64,000 bases of DNA. Origin: Leucobacter sp. UT-8R-CII-1-4 (lineage in GTDB: Bacteria; Actinomycetota; Actinomycetes; Actinomycetales; Microbacteriaceae). Each line of letters opens with the position of its first letter. Within the stretch, counting starts at the first letter, position 1. Below are positions 52,536-60,973 of the stretch, piece by piece. The position numbers and the translations under genes were made by a program. Location of the stretch: the NCBI RefSeq assembly GCF_030010235.1, contig NZ_JASCRS010000006.1, positions 21,196 to 85,195 on the forward strand. The letters are read 5' to 3'. The notes beneath the pieces were generated by a model. The model was not told where the DNA came from, ran no database searches, and worked only from the letters and a program-made list of their open reading frames with translations.

Positions 52536-53521
52536 GTAACGCAACTGCCCGCGCTTATCCCAACATCGCACTCGTGAAGTACTGGGGAAAGCGCGATGAA
52601 ACGCTGATGCTACCCGCTGCGGGCAGCCTCTCCCTCACTCTCGACGCCTTCGCAACCACCACTACGGTTGAGTTGCTAGATGGGGCAAGCGAAGACGTGT
52701 TTTCGCTCAATGGGGTCGCGCAGAGCGGTGATTCGCTCGCCCGGGTCACCAAGTTTCTTTCACTTGTGCGTGAACTCGCGGGTTCAGCGCAGCACGCCGC
52801 GGTGACCTCGATAAACGAGGCGCCCACCGGAGCCGGGCTTGCTTCTTCGGCCTCAGGCTTTGCAGCTCTTGCTGTGGCCGCTGCTGCCGCGTATGGCCTT
52901 GATCTTGATCGGGCAGCCCTGAGCCGTCTCGCACGCCGAGGCTCGGGCTCAGCAGCGCGCTCCCTTGTTGACGGCATTAGCGTCTGGCACGCAGGTGACG
53001 GCGACGAAACTTCGTTCGCCGAGCCGGTGACCGCTCCCGAGATGAGCATGATCATTGTGACCGTTGACGCACGGCAGAAAGCAATTTCGAGCCGCACCGC
53101 GATGCGCCGCACTGCCCTCACCTCGCCGTTCTACCCTGCTTGGGTTGAATCAACGGAGCAGACTCTTGCCGCCATGCTTGAGGCGTGCCGCGATCAAGAC
53201 TTCTCACGCATTGGTCGCATTACTGAGATGCATGCGTTGCGCATGCACGCGCTCATTCAGTCTGCCGATCCACCGATCAGATACCTGCTGCCAACAAGCG
53301 TTGCCATTTTTGATGCCGTTGTTGCCCTCCGCGAGGCCGGGATCGAAGCGTATTCGACAGCCGACGCCGGACCAAATGTCGCTGTGATTTCGCGGCCGGA
53401 AGACGCTCAGGCTGTTGCCGATGCGCTTGAGCAGTACGGCACGGTTCGTATTGTGGGCGCTGGCGCAGGCGCGACGCTCATTCCAAACCCGATTGATCCG
53501 TCGCTGGAGGCTACGGCTTGA
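52532..53521 (+). CDS. mvaD: Diphosphomevalonate decarboxylase
   Basis: 329 residues from ATG 52532. NIALVKYWGKRDETLMLPA, then GSLSLTLD and NEAPTGAGLASSASGFAALA are diagnostic; the catalytic Asp sits in SLVDGISVW. It decarboxylates mevalonate diphosphate to isopentenyl diphosphate using ATP. GHMP kinase fold, cytosolic. Overlaps mvk and pmk by 4 bp on either side, indicating coupled translation. Confidence 0.97.
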   Translation: MSNATARAYPNIALVKYWGKRDETLMLPAAGSLSLTLDAFATTTTVELLDGASEDVFSLNGVAQSGDSLARVTKFLSLVRELAGSAQHAAVTSINEAPTGAGLASSASGFAALAVAAAAAYGLDLDRAALSRLARRGSGSAARSLVDGISVWHAGDGDETSFAEPVTAPEMSMIIVTVDARQKAISSRTAMRRTALTSPFYPAWVESTEQTLAAMLEACRDQDFSRIGRITEMHALRMHALIQSADPPIRYLLPTSVAIFDAVVALREAGIEAYSTADAGPNVAVISRPEDAQAVADALEQYGTVRIVGAGAGATLIPNPIDPSLEATA

Positions 53522-54555
53522 TCGAGGCCAGCGCTCCCGGCAAACTCTTCATTGTCGGTGAGTATGCGGTAGTTGAGCCCGGCCAGCCAGCCGTGCTCGT
53601 TGCTGTCGACCGATATCTGCGTGTTCGTTTGTTTGAGAGCGCCACCCCGGTGGCGCTGGCAACAAGCCCTCATGTGCAGGCTGCCATCACGGTCATCGAT
53701 GAGTTGCGTGCCGCACGAGGTGTGGTTGCGCGGCACTTCGAGATTCAGATCGAGAGCGAACTCGACGAAGAAGACGGTCGCAAGTATGGTCTTGGCTCCT
53801 CTGCAGCGGTAACTGTCGCCACGATTGCCGCCCTTGATCGACTCTATGAACTCGGTTTAAGCCGCTACGAACGATTCAAATTGGCGTTGCTTGCCACCAT
53901 TGAGGTTTCACCGCGCGCTTCTGGCGGCGACCTTGCCGCCAGCACATTTGGTGGGTGGGTGTTTTATTGCTCACCGGATCGGGTGGCTTTGCGCTCACAG
54001 CGCGAGGCCCTCGGCATTCTTTCTGCCTTTGAGAGCGAACTGTGGCAGGCCTGCGAAATCCGTGAGCTGCCGGCGCCAAACGGCGCGAGTCTGCTCGTCG
54101 GGTGGACAGGATCGCCCGCTTCCACGGAGCAACTCGTTGACAGCGTTTCTGCCTCGCCGAAATCAGGCGATCATGACGCGCTGCGACGGGCTTTCCTCTC
54201 TCAGAGCAAAGAACTCGCATTGAGTTTCGCTGAGGCGCTTGATTCGGGAGCTTCTGCCGAGGAGCTCTTCGCGATTATTCGCGCATCACGCGCACTGCTG
54301 CATCGCCTTTCCGAGGATCGCGGCATCGTCATCGAAACAGACACTCTTGGCGCACTGTGCAGCATTGCCGAGCAGTACGGTGCTGCTGCGAAGTCTTCTG
54401 GCGCTGGCGGCGGAGATTGCGGAATTGCGCTTGCCAAGCCGGAAAACGATATCCCGAGTATCCTTCGAGCATGGGAGCAGTACGGGATTACCCACCTCGA
54501 TCTCGAAGTGGCGGGGTCGGCAGCGACTCGAAAAGGGGCCGAAAATGACCGTTGA
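53518..54555 (+). CDS. Phosphomevalonate kinase
   Basis: 345 residues, GHMP family. APGKLFIVGEYAVVEPGQPAVL at the N-terminus, KYGLGSSAAVTVATI near 91, KSSGAGGGDCGIAL near 292. The GEYAVVEPG start is characteristic of the ERG8/MvaK2 type of actinobacteria and Gram-positive cocci. It converts mevalonate phosphate to mevalonate diphosphate. TTG start overlapping the mvaD stop (TTGA). Overlaps fni by 11 bp. Confidence 0.95.
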   Translation: MIEASAPGKLFIVGEYAVVEPGQPAVLVAVDRYLRVRLFESATPVALATSPHVQAAITVIDELRAARGVVARHFEIQIESELDEEDGRKYGLGSSAAVTVATIAALDRLYELGLSRYERFKLALLATIEVSPRASGGDLAASTFGGWVFYCSPDRVALRSQREALGILSAFESELWQACEIRELPAPNGASLLVGWTGSPASTEQLVDSVSASPKSGDHDALRRAFLSQSKELALSFAEALDSGASAEELFAIIRASRALLHRLSEDRGIVIETDTLGALCSIAEQYGAAAKSSGAGGGDCGIALAKPENDIPSILRAWEQYGITHLDLEVAGSAATRKGAENDR

Positions 54556-55639
54556 ACTTCCGTCCGTTCGGGCGGCACGCAAAGACGATCATGTTGCGCT
54601 CGCACAATCACAGCGCGCTGACACGCCACACCGTCGCGACTTTGATGATGTAGATTTTCTGCACCACGCGCTGGGCGGCATTGATGCTGCCGACGTTGAC
54701 TTGTCGGTGTCGGTTGAGAACTGGCAGTGGCAGAACCCGTTCTACGTGAACGGCATGACCGGCGGCACGGAGCAAACGGGAATCATCAATCGTGAGCTTG
54801 CGATTGCTGCCCGCGAAACGGGTCTGCCGATCGCTTGCGGCTCGGTTTCGATTGCCCTCGATGCTCCTGAAGACCGTGTGATCCAACGCGCATTCACCGT
54901 TATTCGTGAAGAAAACCCGCACGGTTTTGTGATGGCGAATGTGGGTGTCGGTCGCCCGGCGAACGACGCGGTGCGCGCTGTCGAGTTGCTGCACGCAGAT
55001 GCACTGCAGGTGCACGTGAACTCTGTGCAAGAAACTGTGATGCCCGAGGGCAGCCGCGACTTCGGCAGTTGGCAGCACTCGCTTGAAACCCTGATCGCTG
55101 CTTCGCCTGTTCCGGTGATTGTCAAAGAGGTGGGTTTTGGGTTGAGCCGGCGCACTCTCGAAAGCATTCGTGACCTGGGCGCCACCATCGCAGACGTTAG
55201 CGGCACTGGCGGCACAGACTTTTTGCGTATCGAGAATGCTCGCCGCACCGAAGCACAGGCCGACTTTTCGATTATGTCGGGCTTCGGCCAGTCGGCGATG
55301 GCGTGTCTGCTTGATGCGCCAGAGAACGGCCCCCAGCTTCTCGCTTCGGGCGGGGTGCGCAATCCCTTCGACGTTGTGAAGTCTCTTGCCGCTGGTGCTC
55401 GCGCGGTTGGTGTCGCTGGCACCTTCCTTGAGACGGTGCAGGCAGGTGGCGCTGAGGCGCTTGTTCCGCTGATTCGTCAGTGGCAGGAGCAGATCACGGC
55501 GATCCTCGCGCTCCTTGGCGCGCACAATCCTGCTGAACTCACCTCGACAGACATACTCGTGAGGGGACGCCTCGCAGAGTACTGTCAGCTACGGGGTATC
55601 GATCTTCCCGCGCTGGCACGCCGTTCGTCGACTGTCTAG
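54545..55639 (+). CDS. fni: Type 2 isopentenyl-diphosphate isomerase (FMN)
   Basis: 364 residues from ATG 54545; homology starts with RKDDHVALAQ. FYVNGMTGGTEQTG near 66, NSVQETVMPEGSRDF near 158, ISGTGGT-like DVSGTGGTDF near 218 and SGGVRNPFDVV near 278 (FMN phosphate site) are all typical. It interconverts IPP and DMAPP with reduced FMN and Mg2+. Unrelated to the type 1 Idi. 45 bp separate it from hmgR. Confidence 0.97.
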   Translation: MTVELPSVRAARKDDHVALAQSQRADTPHRRDFDDVDFLHHALGGIDAADVDLSVSVENWQWQNPFYVNGMTGGTEQTGIINRELAIAARETGLPIACGSVSIALDAPEDRVIQRAFTVIREENPHGFVMANVGVGRPANDAVRAVELLHADALQVHVNSVQETVMPEGSRDFGSWQHSLETLIAASPVPVIVKEVGFGLSRRTLESIRDLGATIADVSGTGGTDFLRIENARRTEAQADFSIMSGFGQSAMACLLDAPENGPQLLASGGVRNPFDVVKSLAAGARAVGVAGTFLETVQAGGAEALVPLIRQWQEQITAILALLGAHNPAELTSTDILVRGRLAEYCQLRGIDLPALARRSSTV

Positions 55640-55684
55640 CCCCAAGTTTTTAATCAGAATCGTAGATACCAGGAGTTTGATGCT

Positions 55685-56755
55685 GTGAGCACCGCCGGAA
55701 CCTTCGCAACTGAAGTGCCAACGCGATGGGTTGGTCCATTGCGCGTGAGCGGCGACGCCGTTTCGCCAGACGCACCCTACGCGGAGATCTCTGTGCCTTT
55801 GGCCACCTATGAGACTCCACTCTGGCCCTCTGTTGGTCGCGGCGCCTCAATTTCTCGCGAAATCGAGGGCGGTATTCGTACCGTAGTCGTTGACGAACGC
55901 ATGACCCGCTCGGTGCTGTTCGTCACCCCGGGTGCCGTGATTGCTGAGCATGGCGCGAGCGTGATCCAGTCGCGTTTTGATGAGCTGGCTGAGGTTGTTG
56001 CTGCAGGCAGCAGGCACGCACGCCTGATCGAGATTCACCCTGAGGTTGTCGGCAATCTTCTCTTTGTGCGTTTCGCGTACAAGACCGGTGATGCGTCTGG
56101 CCACAACATGGTTACGAATGCTTCAGACAAGCTGATGCAAACGATTTTGTCGTGGAACCTTGGCCTCGAATATGGCTCAGTCTCTGGCAATTTCTGCTCA
56201 GACAAGAAGGCAACTGCGGTCAACGGCATTCTCGGCCGCGGTAAGAACGTGGTTGCCGAGATTCTGATTCCGCATGAGATGGTCGAGCGCCGCCTGCGCG
56301 CCACCACTCGCGAAATCGTTGATCTCGTTATTCGTAAGAACCTGGTCGGCAGCACAATTGCTGGCGCCCTGCGTTCAGCCAATGCGCACTACGCAAACAT
56401 GCTGCTGGCGTTCTACCTGTCGACCGGGCAAGACGCGGCAAACATTGTTGAGGGCTCGCAAGGCATCACCTACGCCGAAGAACGACCTGAAGGTTTGTAC
56501 TTCTCATGCACGTTGCCTCACCTCATCGTTGGTACTGTAGGTAACGGAAAGCATCTCTCGCACGTGAATGACGCGCTTGAGAAGTTGGGGTGTCGTCAAG
56601 AGCGTGAACCCGGCGAAAACTCCCGCCGCCTGGCAGCGTTGATGGCTGCCACGGTGCTCTGCGGTGAGCTTTCACTGCTCGCAGCGCAGACTAACCCGGG
56701 TGAGCTTATGGCTACCCACATTCTTATGGAGCGAAAGGACAAGCCGAGCGCATGA
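55685..56755 (+). CDS. HMG-CoA reductase, class I-like catalytic domain
   Basis: 356 residues without the membrane anchor of eukaryotic enzymes. Catalytic residues by alignment with human HMGR: Glu in PLATYETPLWPS, Lys in CSDKKATAVNG, Asp in TGQDAANIVEGS and His in ATHILMERK. The NADPH-site segment reads TGDASGHNMVTNASDK. It reduces HMG-CoA to mevalonate, the committed step. GTG start, AGGAG 8-12 nt upstream; its stop overlaps the hmgS ATG (ATGA). Confidence 0.96.
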   Translation: MSTAGTFATEVPTRWVGPLRVSGDAVSPDAPYAEISVPLATYETPLWPSVGRGASISREIEGGIRTVVVDERMTRSVLFVTPGAVIAEHGASVIQSRFDELAEVVAAGSRHARLIEIHPEVVGNLLFVRFAYKTGDASGHNMVTNASDKLMQTILSWNLGLEYGSVSGNFCSDKKATAVNGILGRGKNVVAEILIPHEMVERRLRATTREIVDLVIRKNLVGSTIAGALRSANAHYANMLLAFYLSTGQDAANIVEGSQGITYAEERPEGLYFSCTLPHLIVGTVGNGKHLSHVNDALEKLGCRQEREPGENSRRLAALMAATVLCGELSLLAAQTNPGELMATHILMERKDKPSA

Positions 56756-57960
56756 CCGGTTCGACTGCGGCCACCTCGATTGGCATTCACGATCTTGCAA
56801 TCACCACTACGCACTACGCGGTGGAGCTTGAGGATCTGGCGAATGCCTACGGAATTGAGCCAGCAAAGTTTCGATTTGGTCTTGGCCAGGATCAGTTCAG
56901 CTTCCCGGCTCCTGACGAAGACATCGTCACGATGGCGGCAGCCGCAGCCAAACAGATCATTGAGCGCAATGGCGTAACCGGCCTGCGCACCATCATGCTC
57001 GCAACCGAGTCGGGCGTCGACCAGTCGAAGGCTGCTGCAGTGCCGGTACAGAGTCTGCTCGGCTTGCCAAGCGAGATTCGTGTGGTTGAGATGAAGCAGG
57101 CCTGCTACGCGGGTACTGCTGCGCTTCAGGCTGCTCTTGGCATTGTTGCGCGCAACCCGAATGAGCGTGTGCTTGTGATCGCAAGCGATGTTGCACGTTA
57201 TCAGCTTGATAGCCCTGGTGAGCCGACTCAGGGCGCAGGCGCCGTTGCCATGCTTGTTTCGGCCGATCCAGCTCTGCTCGCAATTGAGCCGGCTGCTGGC
57301 GTGTTCACGGCAGACATTGATGATTTCTGGCGACCAAACGACTCGACTACCGCGGTAGTTGATGGTCATCTTTCGATGTCGGCGTACCTCGATGCCATGA
57401 CCGGCGCGTGGAACGACCTACAGGCTCAGGGTGGTCCAGCGATCGAAGATGTTGATCGTATTCTGTACCATCAGCCATTCACCAAGATGGCGAAGAAGGC
57501 GCAGGCGCACCTCGCGAAGGTGACAAATTCTGCGTTGGATCTTGCCCTGCCAGGTGAGGAAAAAACCGAGAACGCTCGTGATACCGGGCTTGCCAATGGC
57601 ACTCTGTACAACCGTCGTCTCGGTAACTCGTACACGGCTTCGCTCTTCGCTGGTCTTGCGGCGCTGCTGCACCATGACAGCGAACTCGCTGGTAAGCGTG
57701 TCGCACTGCTGAGCTACGGCTCGGGCAGTGTGAGCGAGGCGCTCACCGGTATCGTGCAGCCCGGCTATTTTGATGCCGAGGCTTCGGCTCGATTCTCTGC
57801 GGTGCTTGATGCCCGCGAGACCATCACGATTGAGGCTTACCGTGCGCTGCACGCTACCGAGCGTTCCAGCGCAACCGATTATGAGACCGAGCGGGTCACC
57901 AATGCTCCGTTCCGTTTCGCCGGGGTGACCGGCCAGGCGCGCCAGTACGAGGCAAACTAG
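56752..57960 (+). CDS. HMG-CoA synthase
   Basis: 402 residues. KQACYAGTAALQAALGIV contains the acyl-accepting Cys near 118; HQPFTKMAKKA near 240 holds the catalytic His; GSGSVSEALTG near 320 the C-terminal motif. It condenses acetyl-CoA with acetoacetyl-CoA to HMG-CoA, the first step of the pathway though encoded last in the operon. A strong hairpin terminator follows. Confidence 0.97.
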   Translation: MTGSTAATSIGIHDLAITTTHYAVELEDLANAYGIEPAKFRFGLGQDQFSFPAPDEDIVTMAAAAAKQIIERNGVTGLRTIMLATESGVDQSKAAAVPVQSLLGLPSEIRVVEMKQACYAGTAALQAALGIVARNPNERVLVIASDVARYQLDSPGEPTQGAGAVAMLVSADPALLAIEPAAGVFTADIDDFWRPNDSTTAVVDGHLSMSAYLDAMTGAWNDLQAQGGPAIEDVDRILYHQPFTKMAKKAQAHLAKVTNSALDLALPGEEKTENARDTGLANGTLYNRRLGNSYTASLFAGLAALLHHDSELAGKRVALLSYGSGSVSEALTGIVQPGYFDAEASARFSAVLDARETITIEAYRALHATERSSATDYETERVTNAPFRFAGVTGQARQYEAN

Positions 57961-57982
57961 CGCTCCGTTCTCACGGTTGTAA

Positions 57983-58012
57983 GGGCGCACTGAGGATTCC
58001 CTCGGTGCGCCC
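57983..58012 (+). terminator. Terminator of the mevalonate operon
   Basis: 13-nt arms GGGCGCACTGAGG / CCTCGGTGCGCCC (one wobble) around ATTC, followed by CTATTTGTG; 22 bp after the hmgS stop. Confidence 0.85.
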
Positions 58013-58051
58013 CTATTTGTGTGCCGGTGCTGAATTATCTTTGGCCAGCGT

Positions 58052-58588
58052 TTAGCGACATTCCATCCTGGTTACCCAAGACTTGTCCGATGTACCCAAC
58101 CAGGCAAGCTCGATGTCCACCCCTCCATTGCGCGGCAGACTTTCCGTGACACCCGACATGACTTCCCCTGTTTCCGTCTGAATGTCAATCGTGACCCCGT
58201 TCAGGCACTCAGTGAAACTATTGGTTCGGAATGCACTCAACGTGCAGTCTGAGTCCCCCTCGCAAAAAGCATTATCTCCGGCAACCTCTATGGTTCCATC
58301 CCGCCAATAAAGCCCCTTCGTGTTAGTGGGTTGATACCCTTCAGCTTTCAAAGCCTCATCCTCGCTCGTGAATGCCTCCATCTGCTGGTTGAAAGATTCT
58401 CTGGCCGCGATCAGCCGAGCATTTGCCATCTTCGCGCCATTCCCCAGTTCCCGCTCAGCAGTGTTGGCGACTTCCAAAGCAAAGAACGAAACCAGCGCGG
58501 CGTAGGCAACCCCAGAAAGCGCAGCAACAAACAGCGCTAGGACAACTAGTGCGACCCAAGGCCGCACTCTGCCGTACGGCGTCCGCAT
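58052..58588 (-). CDS. Small membrane protein fused to an RHS linker copy
   Basis: 178 residues, unknown function. One N-terminal TM helix (about 11-37, WVALVVLALFVAALSGVAY) then a predicted extracellular part with Cys residues near 117, 123, 137 and 177. Its ATG falls inside a 122-bp copy of the RHS pre-tip linker (in another frame), and AGGA upstream is part of that linker. The original start was probably lost when the cassette was joined. By position it may be an immunity-type protein for a lost toxin tip, or an unrelated membrane protein. Confidence 0.6.
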   Translation of the reverse strand: MRTPYGRVRPWVALVVLALFVAALSGVAYAALVSFFALEVANTAERELGNGAKMANARLIAARESFNQQMEAFTSEDEALKAEGYQPTNTKGLYWRDGTIEVAGDNAFCEGDSDCTLSAFRTNSFTECLNGVTIDIQTETGEVMSGVTESLPRNGGVDIELAWLGTSDKSWVTRMECR

Positions 58589-58697
58589 GCCGGTCCTGCA
58601 GAATTGTTTGGCTCACCGTATTCGGCGAACTGCTGCCAGCACCCGCAGCAACGGTCTGCCCAGTTGCCGTCAATGCCCGGTCACCATATTCATTGCT
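58576..58697 (-). repeat. RHS pre-tip linker, displaced copy
   Basis: 122 bp matching 63611-63732 with about seven mismatches by eye and no gaps. In frame it reads YGDRALTATGQTV, then TVSQTILQDRHADAVR, the same as the RHS linker at the right end. Identity stops sharply after DAVR, where the toxin tip would begin, so this is a recombination scar lacking a tip. Confidence 0.85.
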
Positions 58698-58813
58698 AAG
58701 GCCTAGAGCCTTCTCAAAGAACGACGCTGAGAGTATCGCTAATACCCAGCAGCCAGAAATGCGAATCAAGCGTCAAGAATCCGCTTATTCACCCGCAGAA
58801 AGGTACCCAATGT

Positions 58814-59197
58814 TTACTCGCTGATGCCCTCGCGGGCAAGCGCAGCGCGAGCGATCTCGTTACCCGCTTCGGTGTTTGCAAACCAGACAATTGCACCTGG
58901 ATACGGTACTTCATGCGGCCACTGAGTATTGATCCATTCGGAGGTGATCCGCGCTATCGCGTCACCCGTGGAGCATCCCCAAGGGCAATGCTCCCCGCCT
59001 CGTAAATCTCCGGGAATGATTAGCCCTTCCACCAACATCTCTGCGATCAAGCCGATAGTAGCTGGTCGCCAAAAAGACTGAGGAACAGGCGTTCTCACAT
59101 AATTCGTGGCCCATGAAACGTCAGTCCAATCGTCGAGCCCTTCAATCAAGATCCCTTCCTTAGGGGTCCATGTCGGCCAAGCTTCTTCGTTACTCAT
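58814..59197 (-). CDS. Candidate soluble immunity protein (orphan cassette)
   Basis: 127 residues, acidic, Trp-rich (nine Trp), no signal or TM. Begins MSNEEAWPTWTPKEGILIEG and ends PGAIVWFANTEAGNEIARAALAREG. I do not recognise the family. It follows a 41-codon fragment (59228-59353) that looks like the C-terminal end of a toxin tip, exactly the tip-then-immunity order of RHS cassettes. Acidic soluble immunity proteins usually neutralise enzymatic toxins (inference). Confidence 0.55.
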   Translation of the reverse strand: MSNEEAWPTWTPKEGILIEGLDDWTDVSWATNYVRTPVPQSFWRPATIGLIAEMLVEGLIIPGDLRGGEHCPWGCSTGDAIARITSEWINTQWPHEVPYPGAIVWFANTEAGNEIARAALAREGISE

Positions 59198-59227
59198 TGG
59201 ATATGCACTTTCTGATGATTCGATGTT

Positions 59228-59353
59228 TCACCATGAAATTGTTTCCTCCCACCAAAGGGTTTCCGAATACCTCAAAGCAGGCCCACTCTCTCCGGCCAAG
59301 ATATTGTGGGGTGCTTGCGCATTGAAGTAATTCGACCTACTACGTTGCCTCAT
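59228..59353 (-). pseudogene. Remnant of a toxin tip (last ~35 residues)
   Basis: A 41-codon frame ending NYFNAQAPHNILAGESG, PALRYSETLWWEETISW then stop, not a random translation in appearance. It overlaps the end of the upstream membrane immunity gene by 14 bp and lies 30 bp before the soluble candidate immunity gene. Probably the C-terminal stub of an enzymatic RHS tip left by recombination. Confidence 0.4.
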
Positions 59354-59978
59354 TCAGACGACCGCGAATCTGTTCGGCCACACGTTTCGCGGTGCGCTTT
59401 GTCGAATGAATAGACCCAAAACTGAGAAGCGGAAACAACTGCAAGTCAAGATTGTTCTCTTGGGTGTCAATTCTGAGGCCGGGACCGGTACTCATCACTG
59501 AGCTCACCCGAACAACCTCGATTTCCTCAATCACTTTGTACGGAATAGAAAGCTTCACCTCGGTGTCCCCGGAATAACCTGTTCGAAATTCAAGTGCCTG
59601 CTCGGACACAATTAGGAAGGTATATGGAAGAAAATTCAGGTGGTCGAAGGCCTCCCTCGTTCCAAAATGATTTTGGTTCCAATCAGCAATAGCGATTCCC
59701 ACGCAGTAGACAGGATTCTCGCCGACTCGTCGTTTCACAGAAGAAAAGTTGTATAGAGTCGCGCTTATATCGACTATGAATATAAGCAAGGCGACGCCGG
59801 CTGACGCCAGAATCATAATTCGCGTCGTAGCCCATCCACGCTCCGAAGAGGTTGCAAAGCTCTCCGTCATCTTCATCGCCACCACAGCTACCATGCAAGT
59901 CAGAAACGGTATCAACGCCAATACACGCCGCTCTTTATATCGTTTCGTGGCATCGCCACTAGGTTTCGAAAAGATCAT
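59340..59978 (-). CDS. Two-TM plus PH-like membrane protein, candidate immunity protein 3
   Basis: 212 residues from ATG 59978 with GGGGAG 5 nt upstream. TM helices about 20-36 and 53-75, then a cytosolic beta-rich domain (about 88-180: FLIVSEQALEFRTGY, SIPYKVIEEIEVVRV) and a final amphipathic helix, like a bacterial PH domain. Starts 2 bp after the stop of a hydrophobic RHS tip, and shares this architecture with the proteins at 60974-61585 and 61883-63160. Probably protects the inner membrane from the tip next to it (inference). Confidence 0.7.
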   Translation of the reverse strand: MIFSKPSGDATKRYKERRVLALIPFLTCMVAVVAMKMTESFATSSERGWATTRIMILASAGVALLIFIVDISATLYNFSSVKRRVGENPVYCVGIAIADWNQNHFGTREAFDHLNFLPYTFLIVSEQALEFRTGYSGDTEVKLSIPYKVIEEIEVVRVSSVMSTGPGLRIDTQENNLDLQLFPLLSFGSIHSTKRTAKRVAEQIRGRLNEAT

Positions 59979-59980
59979 CA

Positions 59981-60595
59981 CTACTCCCCTTCGTACCATT
60001 CACCGAAAGTAATCAACCAGCCGAGTGCTGTTGTTTCATACCCCACGATGCTTGCCGTGTTTTTAACGACCACTGTCACGAGATTTGTGTGTTTAGGCAG
60101 ACTGGTAATTATGGTCGCAAAAGGTCCTGTTGCGGCTCCAATCGCACCGACTACACATTTTGGGCTTGCAAGCGCGGCTATGCAATCAATCGCGGTGCTA
60201 CCAAGCGCTGCAACATAACCAATTACAATCCCAGAAGCGATTGCTATGGGGTGACCTATTGCAAGACCCAGAAGTTCGGTCTCGCGAGACACCGGGCGGC
60301 CAAGACCGTCATATGTGGTCTTTATGCTGCTGGCATTGTCAGTCGTGCGGGTCGGCTGGTTTCGCCAGTCATACCCGAAGGTCGCATTCTCGGCACCGGA
60401 TACTCTCGTGCGCCTTCCGGCTGGGTCGTAACTGTTGTTGCGCTGCTCGACGGAGCCAAGTGCAATTTCTTGCGTTGGATCAAGCTGCCCGAAACCGGCA
60501 ACCCCCTGCAGTTGCCGCGACTGTAAACCCTGAACGAGCGCAGATAGCCCAGCATGAAACAAAGCTTGAGATTGAGGCGATCTGATGTTGGTCAC
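59981..60595 (-). pseudogene. Displaced RHS fragment with hydrophobic toxin tip 3
   Basis: 204 codons from GTG. Residues about 54-108 are YD repeats of the RHS core (NSYDPAGRRTRVSG, FGYDWRNQP, TYDGLGRPVSRET); the rest (about 110-204) is a hydrophobic tip: ALGSTAIDCIAALASPKC, VVGAIGAATGPFATII and a C-terminal GWLITFGEWYEGE. Cys-x8-Cys followed by Gly at +10 matches the other two tips. No secretion part and a stop codon just upstream, so it is an orphan cassette, silent unless recombined into the full RHS gene. Confidence 0.65.
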
Positions 60596-60640
60596 GCACC
60601 AATCTCAGAGCGTATTCAATAACTGCGCCAGCGTTCTAGT

Positions 60641-60670
60641 TTGAAACAGGTACCACAATCACTGTTTCAA
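60641..60670. repeat. 9-bp inverted repeat in a 378-bp gene-free gap
   Basis: TTGAAACAG at 60641-60649 and CTGTTTCAA at 60662-60670, perfect; AGTTTC/GAAACT (60722-60749) is a weaker related pair. The gap 60596-60973 has no convincing gene on either strand and is A+T-richer. It could be a promoter region or a remnant of a mobile-element end. Confidence 0.45.
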
Positions 60671-60973
60671 GTACGAAACGACTCAAGACAAGTAATCACG
60701 TACTCATCCACATAGAACGAAAGTTTCAGAAACGACAAAGACAGAAACTGTAAATCCCTCAACTATTGAAGCAATCAGCACGTCACAGCTCAGCGGACTC
60801 ACTCCGACTCGCACTTGCGCTTCACAGCTATTGTGACTCCCTCCCAAATGCAGCGTGGATGGAACGGACAAACAGCGTCAAGCTTCAAAACGGGCATAAA
60901 CAATCAGCAGTGCGATTATCAACAAAACCTATTGTCATTGCCGTATTCACGCTGGCCTGTCTTTTCAGGTCTT

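Noticed and set aside
54608..55525. 305-codon ORF antisense to fni
   Set aside because: Shadow of a clearly functional type 2 isomerase; no motif.
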